Positions 1 through 9,289 of a DNA stretch of 64,000 bases are shown piece by piece. Under the pieces are notes generated by a model that searched no databases, was not told where the DNA came from, and worked only from the letters and a program-made list of their open reading frames with translations. Position 1 is the first letter of the stretch. Every line of letters begins with the position of its first letter. The position numbers and the translations under genes are program-made. This stretch comes from Opitutaceae bacterium (GTDB lineage: Bacteria; Verrucomicrobiota; Verrucomicrobiia; Opitutales; Opitutaceae): NCBI GenBank assembly GCA_003164715.1, contig PLTZ01000005.1, positions 257 to 64,256 on the forward strand. Reading direction: 5' to 3'.

Positions 1-521
1 AGCAGAATCTTGTACATAAACTGGTGCGGAAACCACCGCTCGCCGGCCTTATCCGCCTTCACCCACTCCGCCAGCACCTCGTTCTCGATCCGCCGCATCG
101 CCTCCATCTCGGGGATGCACGTGTCGGTCACGCGGTTCATGTGGCGCTTAAGCAGCGCCGCCTCGTCCCGCGGGGTCAGCTGCCGGTAGTCCGGCACGCG
201 CTCGTAGTAGTTGTGCGCGACCAGGTTGAAGACGTCCTCCTCAAGGTTCGCGCCGGTGCACACGATGCCGTGGACCTTGCCTCGGCGGATCATCTCGGCC
301 AGCGAGATCCCGAGCTCGGCCGTGGACATGGCGCCCGCCAGCGTCACGAGCATCCTGCCCCCCGCCTTGAGGTGGGCGTCATACGCCTTTGAGGCGTCGA
401 GGAGCGCCGCCGAGTTGAAGTGGCGGAAATGGCGCGCCATGAACTTGGAGAGGGGGCCCTTGGAACGGGCAAGGGCCGCGTTGCGGACTTCGGGGAGCTG
501 GCTTCGGATCTTGGCGCTCAT
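1..521 (-). CDS. Deoxyhypusine synthase-like protein, 3' end cut by window
   Basis: The visible N-terminal 173 residues match the deoxyhypusine synthase fold: a Rossmann-type segment with LVTLAGAMSTAELG, then VHGIVCTGANLEEDVFN and a following helix. The start is the ATG at 521. In archaea and eukaryotes this family transfers the aminobutyl group of spermidine to eIF5A. Bacteria lack eIF5A, and bacterial members are usually tied to polyamine chemistry such as homospermidine synthesis. The catalytic lysine and C-terminal half lie beyond base 1, so the activity cannot be judged. The upstream 240 bases are AT-rich and could hold its promoter. The family is fairly certain; the substrate is unknown. 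Confidence 0.8.
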   Translation of the reverse strand, partial: MSAKIRSQLPEVRNAALARSKGPLSKFMARHFRHFNSAALLDASKAYDAHLKAGGRMLVTLAGAMSTAELGISLAEMIRRGKVHGIVCTGANLEEDVFNLVAHNYYERVPDYRQLTPRDEAALLKRHMNRVTDTCIPEMEAMRRIENEVLAEWVKADKAGERWFPHQFMYKIL

Positions 522-764
522 GGCGGGGGGTGAGAGGCAAAGGTGGACCCGGGGAAACCCGGTTGCCACCCAAAATGGGCTGCAGCATGGGACATGTATA
601 TTTTATTTGATGTGAATATCTTACAACAATCCAGGCCCCCGGCTTGTCGGCACCTCCCCAATTTGCTGCCATCGAGCGGGGGATGATCAACGTCAAGGGC
701 AAGGGCACAATGAGGACCTGGTTCCTGACCGGAAGATCCCCCTAGGGCGCTTCGGCGGCGGCGG

Positions 765-2816
765 TCAGTCCGCCGCGACGGGAAACGCCGAAATCCGCAG
801 GCGCGCGCCGCCCATGGGAATGAGCTCAATGTCCTCGACGGGTTCCGCCGTCGCAACCGGGCTTTGGGGCAGCGTGTCAACGAGCTCGTGGGCGTCCAGC
901 TGCCAGCCGGGGACCCTCCGCCCCTTCGCCCTGATGACGATCGGGGCGCCGTCCGAGGTGAACGGGAAGCCGTCGGCGGGCCACGGGCGGGACTCGACCC
1001 TGAACGGCGCCGCCGGATCGCCGCCCCCGAGAACGATCGCGTAGTTCCAGGGCGACGCCGCGCTCAGGATTGTCGACGGCCACTTCGCCCTGTCGACCCC
1101 GGCCTGCCAGACCGAATCGTCCGCGGACGCCGACGTGCTGTCGACCTGCTCGCGGTGCTCGGCGATCCTGAGCGAGAACGTGAGGGGGCCGTAGTCCACG
1201 GTCGCGCTCCCCTTGTTCGCGGCCCACCGCCTCACGCCGAGCCTGAACGGGAGCCTGAGGGTCACCGTCTCGTCGCCGCTCCACGAGCGCTCGATGCGAA
1301 GGTACCTGCCCGCCCCCGCGGGGATGGCGGCCGGCCTGCCGCCAATCGAGAGCTCCGGGGCCGCGCACCAGCCGGGAATCCTCAGATAGAGCGGAAAGCC
1401 GACCGTGCGCCCCGCGTGCACCGTGATGCGGATCGTGTCCTCGAAGGGGTATCGGGTGTCCGCGACGATCCCCACCCGGGCGCCGTCGCCCACCTTGGCG
1501 TTCACCTCGCTCGGCGCATAGAGCGCGGCGCAGAGCCCGCGGTCGGGCGTCGCGAGCCAGAGGTTCTCCGCAAAGTAGGGCCAGCCGTGCGAGTGGTTGT
1601 GCTGGCAGCACCGCGAGCTGAAGGGGTTCATCATCAGGAACGGCCCCGCGTTCTCGATCCCGGGCGCGTGGTTCTTGTCGTCGCTCAGCACCATGTTGGG
1701 CGCCGTCAGGTAGCGAAGCGCCCTCAGGTCGGGCATGAGCGCGGCCGGGTACGTGTTGAACGCGACCTCCTCGCAGTGGTCGGCCCAGAACGGGTCCCCC
1801 GTGATGCGCTGGAGCAGCTCGTCGGAAAGCATCTGCTCGACCATGCCGCACGTCTCGACAGCCTGCCTCGGGTCGGAATACCCCGGCCTGCAGTTCTCGT
1901 CGCCGCCGAACATCCCCCCGGGGACCTGCCCGTAGAGCTCACGCACCCGGTGGAAGTCGTCGTACGTCGCGCGCAGCTCGCGCGCGTCGTGGCTCTGGAG
2001 GTAGTGGATCGCCGGCTCGCGGAATCCCTGCGCGATGTTCACGTTGTGCCACGACGGCAGGCCGTCCGCCATCGCCCAGTTCGCGGTCCGCCGGTGGAGC
2101 TTCTCGCCGAGCTCGAGGAGAAACGGGTCGCCCGTAAGGTTGTAGAGCCAGTAGACGCTGTAGAGGTTGTCGCCGCCCCGCATCCGCTGCCAGTAGTGCG
2201 TGAGGAGCCGGTCGTCCGGCACGGAGAGCAGGTGGCGGAAGTACGCCGTCATGAGGGCGGGCACCCTCGGGTCCCCCGAGTGCTCGTAGTAGCTCTGCAG
2301 GCAGAACAGCATGATCATGTTCGCCCAGTAGTCGCGGGTCCCGTCGTCGTCGAAGCGGCGGTCCGGCCCGAAGTCCCCGTCGGCGCGCTGCCTGCGGATC
2401 GCGCCCTCGATCCACACCCTCGCCTCGGCGATCATCGCCGGGTCGTCGAGCAGGTAGGCGAGGTCCCCGTAGCCCTTCAGCCAGTACGGCAGCTCCTCCC
2501 AGCCGTACTTCCCCCTGCCGTCGGTGCTCAGCCACGCGTTGCCGTCCTTCTGCAGCCAGGCGCTGATCTCGCCCAGATGCCCGTTCAAGCCGTCGCGCTG
2601 GCGCCGCAGGCACTCAAGGAGCCAGCCCCTCGCCCGGACCTCCCCGACCGGCAGCCTGACGAAGGGGCTCGCAAGGAGCGGGGCCCGGTTGCCCGGGTAG
2701 CACGCGTCCGCAGACGCCGCGCTCGGCCTTTCCTGGAGGGTGACGGACTCTGCCACGGCCCCACACTGCGCCGCCGCCAAGGCCGTGAGAAGGACTAAAG
2801 GGCGGCTGGGCCTCAT
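765..2816 (-). CDS. GH127-family (DUF1680) beta-L-arabinofuranosidase-like hydrolase, secreted
   Basis: This 683-residue protein starts with a signal peptide (about residues 1-23, hydrophobic core VLLTALAAAQ). It then shows an (alpha/alpha)6-type catalytic domain and a C-terminal beta-rich part with a proline-rich end. Family GH127 uses a zinc-bound cysteine nucleophile. Here the matching residues are E321 and C323 in the ETCGM motif and the pair C403-C404 in SRCCQHNH, with DEN about 14 residues before E321 as a candidate acid/base. Likely role: removing arabinofuranose or related sugars from plant polysaccharides outside the cytoplasm. The start at 2816 overlaps the GNAT stop by ATGA, so the two are probably co-translated. 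The exact sugar is not determinable. Confidence 0.85.
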   Translation of the reverse strand: MRPSRPLVLLTALAAAQCGAVAESVTLQERPSAASADACYPGNRAPLLASPFVRLPVGEVRARGWLLECLRRQRDGLNGHLGEISAWLQKDGNAWLSTDGRGKYGWEELPYWLKGYGDLAYLLDDPAMIAEARVWIEGAIRRQRADGDFGPDRRFDDDGTRDYWANMIMLFCLQSYYEHSGDPRVPALMTAYFRHLLSVPDDRLLTHYWQRMRGGDNLYSVYWLYNLTGDPFLLELGEKLHRRTANWAMADGLPSWHNVNIAQGFREPAIHYLQSHDARELRATYDDFHRVRELYGQVPGGMFGGDENCRPGYSDPRQAVETCGMVEQMLSDELLQRITGDPFWADHCEEVAFNTYPAALMPDLRALRYLTAPNMVLSDDKNHAPGIENAGPFLMMNPFSSRCCQHNHSHGWPYFAENLWLATPDRGLCAALYAPSEVNAKVGDGARVGIVADTRYPFEDTIRITVHAGRTVGFPLYLRIPGWCAAPELSIGGRPAAIPAGAGRYLRIERSWSGDETVTLRLPFRLGVRRWAANKGSATVDYGPLTFSLRIAEHREQVDSTSASADDSVWQAGVDRAKWPSTILSAASPWNYAIVLGGGDPAAPFRVESRPWPADGFPFTSDGAPIVIRAKGRRVPGWQLDAHELVDTLPQSPVATAEPVEDIELIPMGGARLRISAFPVAAD

Positions 2817-3334
2817 CGGGCGCCAGCCGGGCCGCCGGGGGCGACATCGAACTCGTATCGGGCAACATGGTACGGTCCGACACGCTTGTCGCTGTGGTAG
2901 CAAAACCCAAAGGATTCGTAGAACGCGCGCAGGCGAGGCCGCGAGGCCTCGCAGTCCAGGCGCAGGTAGTTGCGGGGGAGCGCGCGGGTCCGCTCCACGG
3001 CCCAGCCGAGGAGCCTTGTGGAGACGCCCGTGCCCGCGTACCGCCGGCGCACCGCGAGGCGGTGGACGTAGGCCGCGTCCGGCAGGCGCACCTCGGGCCA
3101 GAACACCGGGTCCTCGAGCTGGTACTTCATGACGCCCGCCGGTTCGCCCGCCCGCTCGGCGAGGAGGAAGAAGCCCGCGCCCACGTCCACGGCGGTGCTC
3201 AGGGGGTCCAACTCGCCCACCTTCCACATCGGCTTTCCCTCCCGCTCGAGCCATCGCGCCGCCTCGTGCAGGATATCCACGACCACCTCGGCGTCTTCGG
3301 GCGTCGCTGGCCGGATTGTCGGGTCGCCGGGCAT
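2813..3334 (-). CDS. GNAT family N-acetyltransferase
   Basis: This 173-residue protein has the GNAT fold: an N-terminal TIRPATPEDAE strand-helix, a central VHRLAVRRRYAGTGVSTRLLGWA motif A for acetyl-CoA binding, and a C-terminal LRAFYESFGF motif B. Longer in-frame reading upstream lacks a better start, and the ATG at 3334 gives a typical GNAT N-terminus. It is the first gene of a two-gene unit with the GH127 hydrolase (ATGA overlap). The substrate, small molecule or protein N-terminus, cannot be inferred from sequence, and the functional link to the glycosidase is unclear. Confidence 0.85.
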   Translation of the reverse strand: MPGDPTIRPATPEDAEVVVDILHEAARWLEREGKPMWKVGELDPLSTAVDVGAGFFLLAERAGEPAGVMKYQLEDPVFWPEVRLPDAAYVHRLAVRRRYAGTGVSTRLLGWAVERTRALPRNYLRLDCEASRPRLRAFYESFGFCYHSDKRVGPYHVARYEFDVAPGGPAGAR

Positions 3335-3473
3335 GTTCTCGTGCAGGTTTCTGCCGTCAATAGACTTCCGGCACAGCCAGGGAGTCAAGCGGGGCGGAGC
3401 CCAAACTAAATCGCCGGAGCGCACACCGCGCCATTGACGACCCAGGCCGCAGACCTGTTTGATGGAGGTTTTC

Positions 3474-5339
3474 ATGCTCACGATCGCCGATGTGTCAAAG
3501 TCGTATGGCACCCGCACCCTGTTCGCGGATGTGTCACTCTTCATTGCGCGAAGCGACCGCTACGGGCTCGTGGGCCCCAATGGGGCGGGCAAGACCACGC
3601 TCTTCAACCTCATCCTGGGCGAGGAGGCCCCCGACGAGGGCACGATCGAATGGGAGCGCGGCGCGGACTTCGGCTTCCTGCCGCAGGAGAACGCGCCCAT
3701 CGCCGACGAGACGATCCTGGAGATCGCGACGAGCGGCAAGAAGTTGGTCCCCGAGAACGACGACGACTACGACATCGACTGGACCCTCGAGCCCCGCGCG
3801 AAGAAGATCCTCGCCGGGCTCGGCTTCCGGGAGGGCGACAGCGGCAAGCAGGCGAAGACGTTCTCCGGGGGCTGGGTGATGCGGGCGCACCTCGCCCGCC
3901 TCCTGGTCGCCGAGCCCTCGCTCCTCCTGCTCGACGAGCCGACCAACCACCTCGATCTCGAGGCGCTCCTCTGGTTCCAGGACTACCTCACGCGGTACCC
4001 CGGCGGCCTCGTCGTCATCTCGCACGACCGGGCGTTCCTGAACGCGCTCTGCACCGGCATCCTCGAGCTGCGCGGCGGGACGCTCAACCGCTACACCGGC
4101 AACTACGACGATTACATGACCGAGAAGGAGGCTCGCAAGGAGCAGCAGGCCGCCGCCTTCAAGAGCCAGCAGCGCGAGATCGCCCACCTGCAGCGGTTCG
4201 TGGACCGCTTCGGCGCCAAGGCCTCGCTCGCCTCGCGCGCGAAGTCGAAGGAGAAGCAGATCGAGCGCCTGGAGGCCGTCGCCGTCGACGAGCCCGAGGA
4301 CGACCTAAAGCGGATCCACTTCAAGTTCCCCAAGCCGCCCCGCTCGGGGCTCAAGGTGGTCGAGCTCGAGCACGTCGAGCAGGCCTACGGCGACCATGTC
4401 GTCTACAGGAACCTGAACTTCACCGCGGAGCGCGGCCAGCGCATCGTGCTCGTGGGACCGAACGGCGCCGGCAAGTCGACGCTGCTCAAGATCCTCGCGG
4501 GCGTGGTCCCGATACGGGGCGGGACGCTCGAGCTCGGCAGCAACGTCGTCACCGGCTACTTCGCGCAGAACCGCGACGACAACCTGCGGGTCGACGCGAC
4601 CGTCTTCGAGAACGTGATGGAGCTGCGCACGAACGAGAACCAGCTCACCGAGCAGCAGGCGCGCGCGATCCTCGGGGCGTTCCTCTTCCGCAAGGACGAC
4701 GTCTTCAAGAAGGTCTCCGTGCTCTCCGGGGGCGAGAAGTCCCGCCTCGCGCTGGCCCGCCTCCTCGTGAAGCCGCCGAACCTGCTGCTCATGGACGAGC
4801 CGACGACCCACCTCGACATCGCGTCGATCGACGCACTGGTGGGCGCGCTCCAGACCTTCGACGGCACCTTCATCTTCATCAGCCACGACGTCTACTTCAT
4901 CCGGGCCCTCGCGCGGAACGTTCTCCATGTCCATTCCGGCCGCCTGACTCCCTACGCGGGCGACTACGACTACTACCTCGAGAAGTCGCGGGCCACGGAC
5001 GAGCGCGCGGCGCTGACGGCCGGCCTGGCGGACGGGCGCCCCTTGCGCAACGCGTCGCCCGCCGCGCCGGCGCAGGCGAAGCCCTCGGCGGCCCCCCGCC
5101 CGAGCCCCGCCGCCCTCAAGAAGCTGCGGATCGAGGTCGGCCGCCTCGAGGAGGAGGTATCGAAGCTCGAGACCAAGCAGAACGAGCTCACCACGGTGCT
5201 CGAGGCGCCGGAGACCTACACGGAGCCGGGCAAGGCCCAGCACCTGAACCGGGAGCTGAGCGCGGTCGTGGACCAGCTCTGCGCGGCGACCGCCGCCTGG
5301 GAGAAGGCCGCGACGGAGCTCGCGGACCTGGAAAAGTAG
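3474..5339 (+). CDS. ABC-F family ATPase (Uup/YheS/EttA-like)
   Basis: This 621-residue protein has two ABC ATPase domains and no membrane segment, which defines the ABC-F family of ribosome-associated ATPases. Domain 1 has Walker A GPNGAGKTT at about 34-42, signature FSGGW and Walker B LLLLDEPTNHLD. Domain 2 has GPNGAGKST, LSGGEKSRLALARLL and LLLMDEPTTHLD. The linker between them is a charged helical arm, and the C-terminus (about 550-621) is a coiled coil as in Uup or YheS. The ATG at 3474 is preceded by GGAGG with a 5-base spacer, which favours it over the upstream in-frame ATG. The subfamily is not certain. It converges with deoA 16 bases downstream. Confidence 0.93.
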   Translation: MLTIADVSKSYGTRTLFADVSLFIARSDRYGLVGPNGAGKTTLFNLILGEEAPDEGTIEWERGADFGFLPQENAPIADETILEIATSGKKLVPENDDDYDIDWTLEPRAKKILAGLGFREGDSGKQAKTFSGGWVMRAHLARLLVAEPSLLLLDEPTNHLDLEALLWFQDYLTRYPGGLVVISHDRAFLNALCTGILELRGGTLNRYTGNYDDYMTEKEARKEQQAAAFKSQQREIAHLQRFVDRFGAKASLASRAKSKEKQIERLEAVAVDEPEDDLKRIHFKFPKPPRSGLKVVELEHVEQAYGDHVVYRNLNFTAERGQRIVLVGPNGAGKSTLLKILAGVVPIRGGTLELGSNVVTGYFAQNRDDNLRVDATVFENVMELRTNENQLTEQQARAILGAFLFRKDDVFKKVSVLSGGEKSRLALARLLVKPPNLLLMDEPTTHLDIASIDALVGALQTFDGTFIFISHDVYFIRALARNVLHVHSGRLTPYAGDYDYYLEKSRATDERAALTAGLADGRPLRNASPAAPAQAKPSAAPRPSPAALKKLRIEVGRLEEEVSKLETKQNELTTVLEAPETYTEPGKAQHLNRELSAVVDQLCAATAAWEKAATELADLEK

Positions 5340-5355
5340 CCCCGCGGCCTCGGGG

Positions 5356-6675
5356 TCAGGCGCCGATCACCTCGTCCACGAGCCTCGAGGGTTCGCGGCG
5401 TTCGCTGCCGACCGTGATGGCCTTTAGGAGCATCCCGGCTGCCTCCTTCGCCGCGCCGGCGCTCTTCGCGTGGATCCGGCACAGCGCGTCCCCCGCCCTG
5501 ACGGGATCGCCCACCTTCACGAGGTGGTCGACGCCGACGGCGTGATCGACCTTGTCCTCGGCTCTCCTGCGGCCCGCCCCGAGGTGAAGCGCCGCGAACG
5601 CGACTCCCATCGCGTCGACATCGGTCACGAAGCCGGAGCGCGGGCTGCCGAGCGCAGTCCTGAGCCTCGCCCGGGGAAGCCGGCCGGGATCGTCGGCGAC
5701 CCGCACGTCGCCGCCCTGCGCCGCCACCATCTCCCTGAACTTCCCGAGCGCCGCCCCCGAGGAAATGCTCCGCTTGAGCATGGCCCGCGCGTCCGCGGCG
5801 CCCTTGGCGGCGCCCGCCAGGAGCAGCATCTGCTCGCCCACCGCAAAGGTCACCTCCATCAGGTCCCGGGCGCCCAGGCCTTTCAGGCATTCCACGGACT
5901 CGGCGACCTCGAGGGCGTTGCCCACGGCGTGCCCGAGCGGCTCCTCCATCGCCGTCATCACCGCGGTGGTCGGCTTGCCCATGGCCCTGGCGACCGTCGT
6001 GATCACCACCGCCAGCTCCCGGGCCTTGGCTTTGTCCTTCATGAACGCGCCGCGCCCGTACTTCACGTCAAGGACGAGGACGTCGATCCCCTCGGCAAGC
6101 TTCTTGCTGAGGATGCTCGCGCAGATGAGCGGGATGCACTCCACGGTGGCCGTCACGTCGCGCAGCGCGTAGAGCTTGCGATCGGCGGGGGCGAGCTCCG
6201 CCGTCTGCCCGATGAGCGCAAGCCCAATCTTCTTGAGCTGGCGCCGGTACTCCGCGATGGAGAGGCCGACCCGGAACCCGGGAATCGCCTCCAGCTTGTC
6301 GAGCGTGCCGCCCGTGTGGCCAAGGCCCCGCCCGCTGATCATGGGGACCGCGACCCCGCAGGCGGCCACCATCGGCGCCAGGTGGAGCGACACCTTGTCG
6401 CCGACGCCGCCCGTCGAGTGCTTGTCGGCCTTCGGAGCCCGCACCGCGGACAGGTCGGCGACGACCCCCGACTTGAGCATCGCCTCTGTGAGGAAGGCCG
6501 TCTCGCGCGGGGTCATCCCACGCAGGAAGATCGCCATGAGGAGCGCGCTCAGCTGATAGTCGGCCCAGGAGCCGTCGACGGAGCCCCTGACGAAGGCGGC
6601 GATCTCCGCGCGGTCGAGCTCGGCACCGTCGCGCTTGCGCGCGATCACGTGCTGGGGGAAAAGGACGGTGCCCAT
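5356..6675 (-). CDS. deoA: Thymidine phosphorylase
   Basis: This 439-residue protein matches the thymidine/pyrimidine-nucleoside phosphorylase family. It has the N-terminal helical domain (FPQHVIARKRDG), the phosphate-binding KHSTGGVGDKVSL stretch around residues 83-98, the family signature SGRGLGHTGGTLDKLE around 115-130, and KYGRGAFMKD. It cleaves thymidine or deoxyuridine with phosphate to free base and deoxyribose-1-phosphate in the cytoplasm. The product can feed the DeoC aldolase encoded 7 kb away on the same strand. The C-terminal domain is complete. A pyrimidine-nucleoside phosphorylase (pdp) specificity is the main alternative. Confidence 0.92.
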   Translation of the reverse strand: MGTVLFPQHVIARKRDGAELDRAEIAAFVRGSVDGSWADYQLSALLMAIFLRGMTPRETAFLTEAMLKSGVVADLSAVRAPKADKHSTGGVGDKVSLHLAPMVAACGVAVPMISGRGLGHTGGTLDKLEAIPGFRVGLSIAEYRRQLKKIGLALIGQTAELAPADRKLYALRDVTATVECIPLICASILSKKLAEGIDVLVLDVKYGRGAFMKDKAKARELAVVITTVARAMGKPTTAVMTAMEEPLGHAVGNALEVAESVECLKGLGARDLMEVTFAVGEQMLLLAGAAKGAADARAMLKRSISSGAALGKFREMVAAQGGDVRVADDPGRLPRARLRTALGSPRSGFVTDVDAMGVAFAALHLGAGRRRAEDKVDHAVGVDHLVKVGDPVRAGDALCRIHAKSAGAAKEAAGMLLKAITVGSERREPSRLVDEVIGA

Positions 6676-6719
6676 GGCACGCCAGCCCTACGGCGGGAAC
6701 GCGCCTGAGGCACGCCAAT

Positions 6720-7190
6720 TCACTCCTTTTTACCGAAAACCGACTTGGCCATGCTGAACGGGGTCTTGGTGAACCGCTTGATCGCGGACTCGGACTCCCT
6801 CTCGTCCAGCACGACCTGCCGGGCGAGCGCCAGCTGCTGCTCGTACGCTCGGAGCTGCTCCTCGCGGGCCGCGACCGCCTGCTCCCGTGCATCAAGCGCG
6901 TCCAGCTCGCCCTGGATGGCCATCCGGTCGTCCCGAAGGTGGGCCTGCTCGGCCTCGAGGATGGCGCGGGCCCTGTAGAGCTTGTCCCATGCGGCGCGAA
7001 GCGCGGCCGGGCTGTGTTGCCCCGCCTCCCGGCCTTCGAAGGGCACGGTGTCGTCGGATTCCATGGATGTGTAAATGCTCGTACGGCCGCGGCGCCTGAG
7101 GCTGAGCTCAGGCCGAAATTGCGTCTGGGAGGATGCTGTCGTGTTCATTGGCGTCTCGGAGGAGTCTTCACTTTTCGTGGGTGAGGACAT
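6720..7190 (-). CDS. Hypothetical coiled-coil protein
   Basis: I do not recognise the family. The reading gives 156 residues. The first 60 or so are low-complexity and polar. A long amphipathic helix follows (about 65-130, rich in A, E, R, Q with repeated LYRARAILEAEQ and EEQLRAYEQQLALARQ), and the basic tail reads SMAKSVFGKKE. No signal peptide or membrane segment is visible. The ATG at 7190 is preceded on the minus strand by GGAGGG only three bases upstream; downstream ATGs at about 7153 and 7063 lack any ribosome site. It lies just upstream of deoA in the same orientation, 44 bases apart. Confidence 0.6.
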   Translation of the reverse strand: MSSPTKSEDSSETPMNTTASSQTQFRPELSLRRRGRTSIYTSMESDDTVPFEGREAGQHSPAALRAAWDKLYRARAILEAEQAHLRDDRMAIQGELDALDAREQAVAAREEQLRAYEQQLALARQVVLDERESESAIKRFTKTPFSMAKSVFGKKE

Positions 7191-7301
7191 TTCCCTCCGT
7201 GACGCCATTAGATCATATCCGGTTTCGAAAGGCCATTGGACGGGCCCCATTTTACACACCGTTTACAGGACGCGAGCCCTGTTTCGTACGGAATTTACTT
7301 A

Positions 7302-8516
7302 CTATGTACGGAAAATCACGCCCTCGCGCTTGAACATCGCGACGGCCAGCGCCAGGGCCGCAGCCGCGTACAGCGCGGTGGACCCGAAGATCACCGCAAT
7401 GTAGCCCCAGTGCCAGACCCCGGAGAGCATCTCCTTGCAGACGAGCGACACGTTGGCGATGGGAACAAAGGCGAGGTGCAGGTTCAGGTCGATTCCCGGC
7501 AGGAGCCCGATCCCGCACGGGATGATGATGACGAAGACAAGCGGCGTTACGTAGCTCTGCGCCTCCTTCGCGCTCTTGGCGAAGAGGCACACCGCAAACA
7601 CCACCGCGGAGAAGAGCACCGCGATCGGTAGCACCATGGCGAGGACGCCCAGTATCCCCAAGGGGTCGATGGTCGGCGTCATCTCCCCGGCCGGGCCCAT
7701 CCCCTTTGTCGCCGCCCCGATCGTGGAGCCGATCATCAGAAGCGAGAAGACCAGCGAAATGAGCGAGAAGGCGACCGAGGCGAGTGAGCCCGTGACCACC
7801 GTGAGGAACTTCCCGAGGACGATGGCGGTCCTCGAGGCCGGGCAGCATAGGAGCGTCTCCATGGTCCCCCGCTCCTTCTCCCCCGCGGTGAGGTCCATGG
7901 CCGGGTACATGGCGCCCGTGAGGCAGAGAAAAATGAGGAAATAGGGCACGAAGCCCCCCAGCAGGTTGCCTCCCACCTTCTCCGGCGGTGCGACGTTCTT
8001 CTGGGTCACCTCGAACGGCCGCGCGATCGAGGCCGGCAGGCCGCGCTCCGCCAGGAGCTTGTCCGTCGCGCGGGAGCGCAGCCCCGTGAAGAAGGTGCGG
8101 AGCTGCTCGGACGCGAGGCCCGACTTCAGCTCCCCCTGGTAATCGTAGAGCGTGATGGCCGGGGCCGAGCCCGACCCAAGCGCCCGCTCAAACCCCGCGG
8201 GGATCTCGACGGCCGCCCGGACCCTCTTGTTCGAAATGAGGGACTTCCAGTCGCCGGACGCGCGCTCGAGCCTGAACTTGCCCGTCTTCTCGAGCTCCGC
8301 GCGGATCCCCGGTGAATCGTCCCCACCGATCACCATGATCCTCGGGATCTCCGCCCTGGCCTTCGAGACGATCGTCGAGGCCGTCTTCACCACGACGAGC
8401 ATGAGCGCCGGCATGATGAAGGTCGGGATGACGATCGTGGACACCAGGGTGCGCCGGTCGCGCAGCAAGTCCCTGAGCTCCTTGGCATAGATGGTTCCGA
8501 CGGCGCGCCAGTTCAA
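7302..8516 (-). CDS. ABC-2 type permease, NatB-like
   Basis: This 404-residue membrane protein has the topology of NatB/CcmB-type exporters. One N-terminal membrane segment (TIVIPTFIMPALMLVVV) is followed by a roughly 130-residue extracytoplasmic domain, then five or six C-terminal membrane segments. The start is a TTG at 8516 that overlaps the ATPase stop (TTGA) and is preceded by GGGGAGG at good spacing. It is the last gene of a kinase-regulator-ATPase-permease operon, the same set as Bacillus natK-natR-natA-natB, which exports sodium in response to ionophores. A substrate other than Na+ is possible. Confidence 0.85.
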   Translation of the reverse strand: MNWRAVGTIYAKELRDLLRDRRTLVSTIVIPTFIMPALMLVVVKTASTIVSKARAEIPRIMVIGGDDSPGIRAELEKTGKFRLERASGDWKSLISNKRVRAAVEIPAGFERALGSGSAPAITLYDYQGELKSGLASEQLRTFFTGLRSRATDKLLAERGLPASIARPFEVTQKNVAPPEKVGGNLLGGFVPYFLIFLCLTGAMYPAMDLTAGEKERGTMETLLCCPASRTAIVLGKFLTVVTGSLASVAFSLISLVFSLLMIGSTIGAATKGMGPAGEMTPTIDPLGILGVLAMVLPIAVLFSAVVFAVCLFAKSAKEAQSYVTPLVFVIIIPCGIGLLPGIDLNLHLAFVPIANVSLVCKEMLSGVWHWGYIAVIFGSTALYAAAALALAVAMFKREGVIFRT

Positions 8517-9256
8517 TTCGCCTCCCCGGGACAGGCCAGCTTGACGAAGCACTCCTCCAAGTCCGTCTCGCCAGTCCGCGCCTTCAGCTGCGCAACGGTG
8601 CCCTCGGCCTTGAGAGCTCCCTCGTGGATGATCCCGATCACGTCGCAGAGCTTCTCCGCCTCGCTCATCACGTGCGTCGAGTAGATCACCGTCTTGCCGC
8701 GGGCCCGGCATTCGCGGACAAACCGGACGATCGAGCGGGCCGTCATGACGTCGAGGCCGACTGTGGGCTCGTCGAAGATCATCACCTGCGGGTCGTGGAC
8801 GAGCGTGCGCGCGATCGACGTCTTCTGCTTCATGCCGGTCGAGAGTTTCTCGCAGCGCCGGTCGAGGAAGTCGTACATGTCGAGCTCGTCGGCGAGCAGG
8901 CGCACCCGCGCCCTGAGCGACGGCTCGTCGAGCCCGTTCAGGCGGCCAAAGTAGGTGATCATCTCGCGGGCGGTAAGCCGGCCGTAGAGGGCCGTGCTGG
9001 CTGCGAGGAAACCGACGCTCGCGCGGACCTTGTCCGGCTCGCGCACCACGTCGTAGCCCGCGACAATGGCGGTGCCGCTCGTGGGCTTAAGCAGCGTCGC
9101 AAGCATCCGGAGCGTCGTTGTCTTGCCCGCCCCGTTCGCTCCCAGGAGCCCGTAGATCCGCCCGGGCTCGACCCGGAACGATACGCCGTCGGCCCCGCGG
9201 ATCTCGCCCCTCTTCTTGTCATGGAAGACCTTGGTGAGGAGCGTGGCTTCAATCAT
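8513..9256 (-). CDS. ABC transporter ATP-binding protein, NatA-like
   Basis: This 247-residue single ABC domain has Walker A GANGAGKTT, the signature LSTGMKQKTSIARTLVHDP (the STGMKQ form typical of NatA-type exporters), Walker B VMIFDEPTVGLD and the switch histidine in YSTHVMSEAEKL. The start chosen is the ATG at 9256, which gives the usual short N-terminus MIEATLLTKVF. It pairs with the overlapping NatB-like permease and follows the LytTR regulator gene by about 33 bases, so the four genes are probably one operon. Confidence 0.9.
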   Translation of the reverse strand: MIEATLLTKVFHDKKRGEIRGADGVSFRVEPGRIYGLLGANGAGKTTTLRMLATLLKPTSGTAIVAGYDVVREPDKVRASVGFLAASTALYGRLTAREMITYFGRLNGLDEPSLRARVRLLADELDMYDFLDRRCEKLSTGMKQKTSIARTLVHDPQVMIFDEPTVGLDVMTARSIVRFVRECRARGKTVIYSTHVMSEAEKLCDVIGIIHEGALKAEGTVAQLKARTGETDLEECFVKLACPGEAN

Positions 9257-9289
9257 GGCGCAAGACCGAAATGCCTGCAAACCGGAGAT

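Noticed and set aside
864-2798. Long plus-strand open frame of 644 codons opposite the GH127 gene
   Set aside because: It is rich in Arg, Pro and Ala with no motif; high G+C opens the antisense frames. The minus-strand frame holds the GH127 signature.
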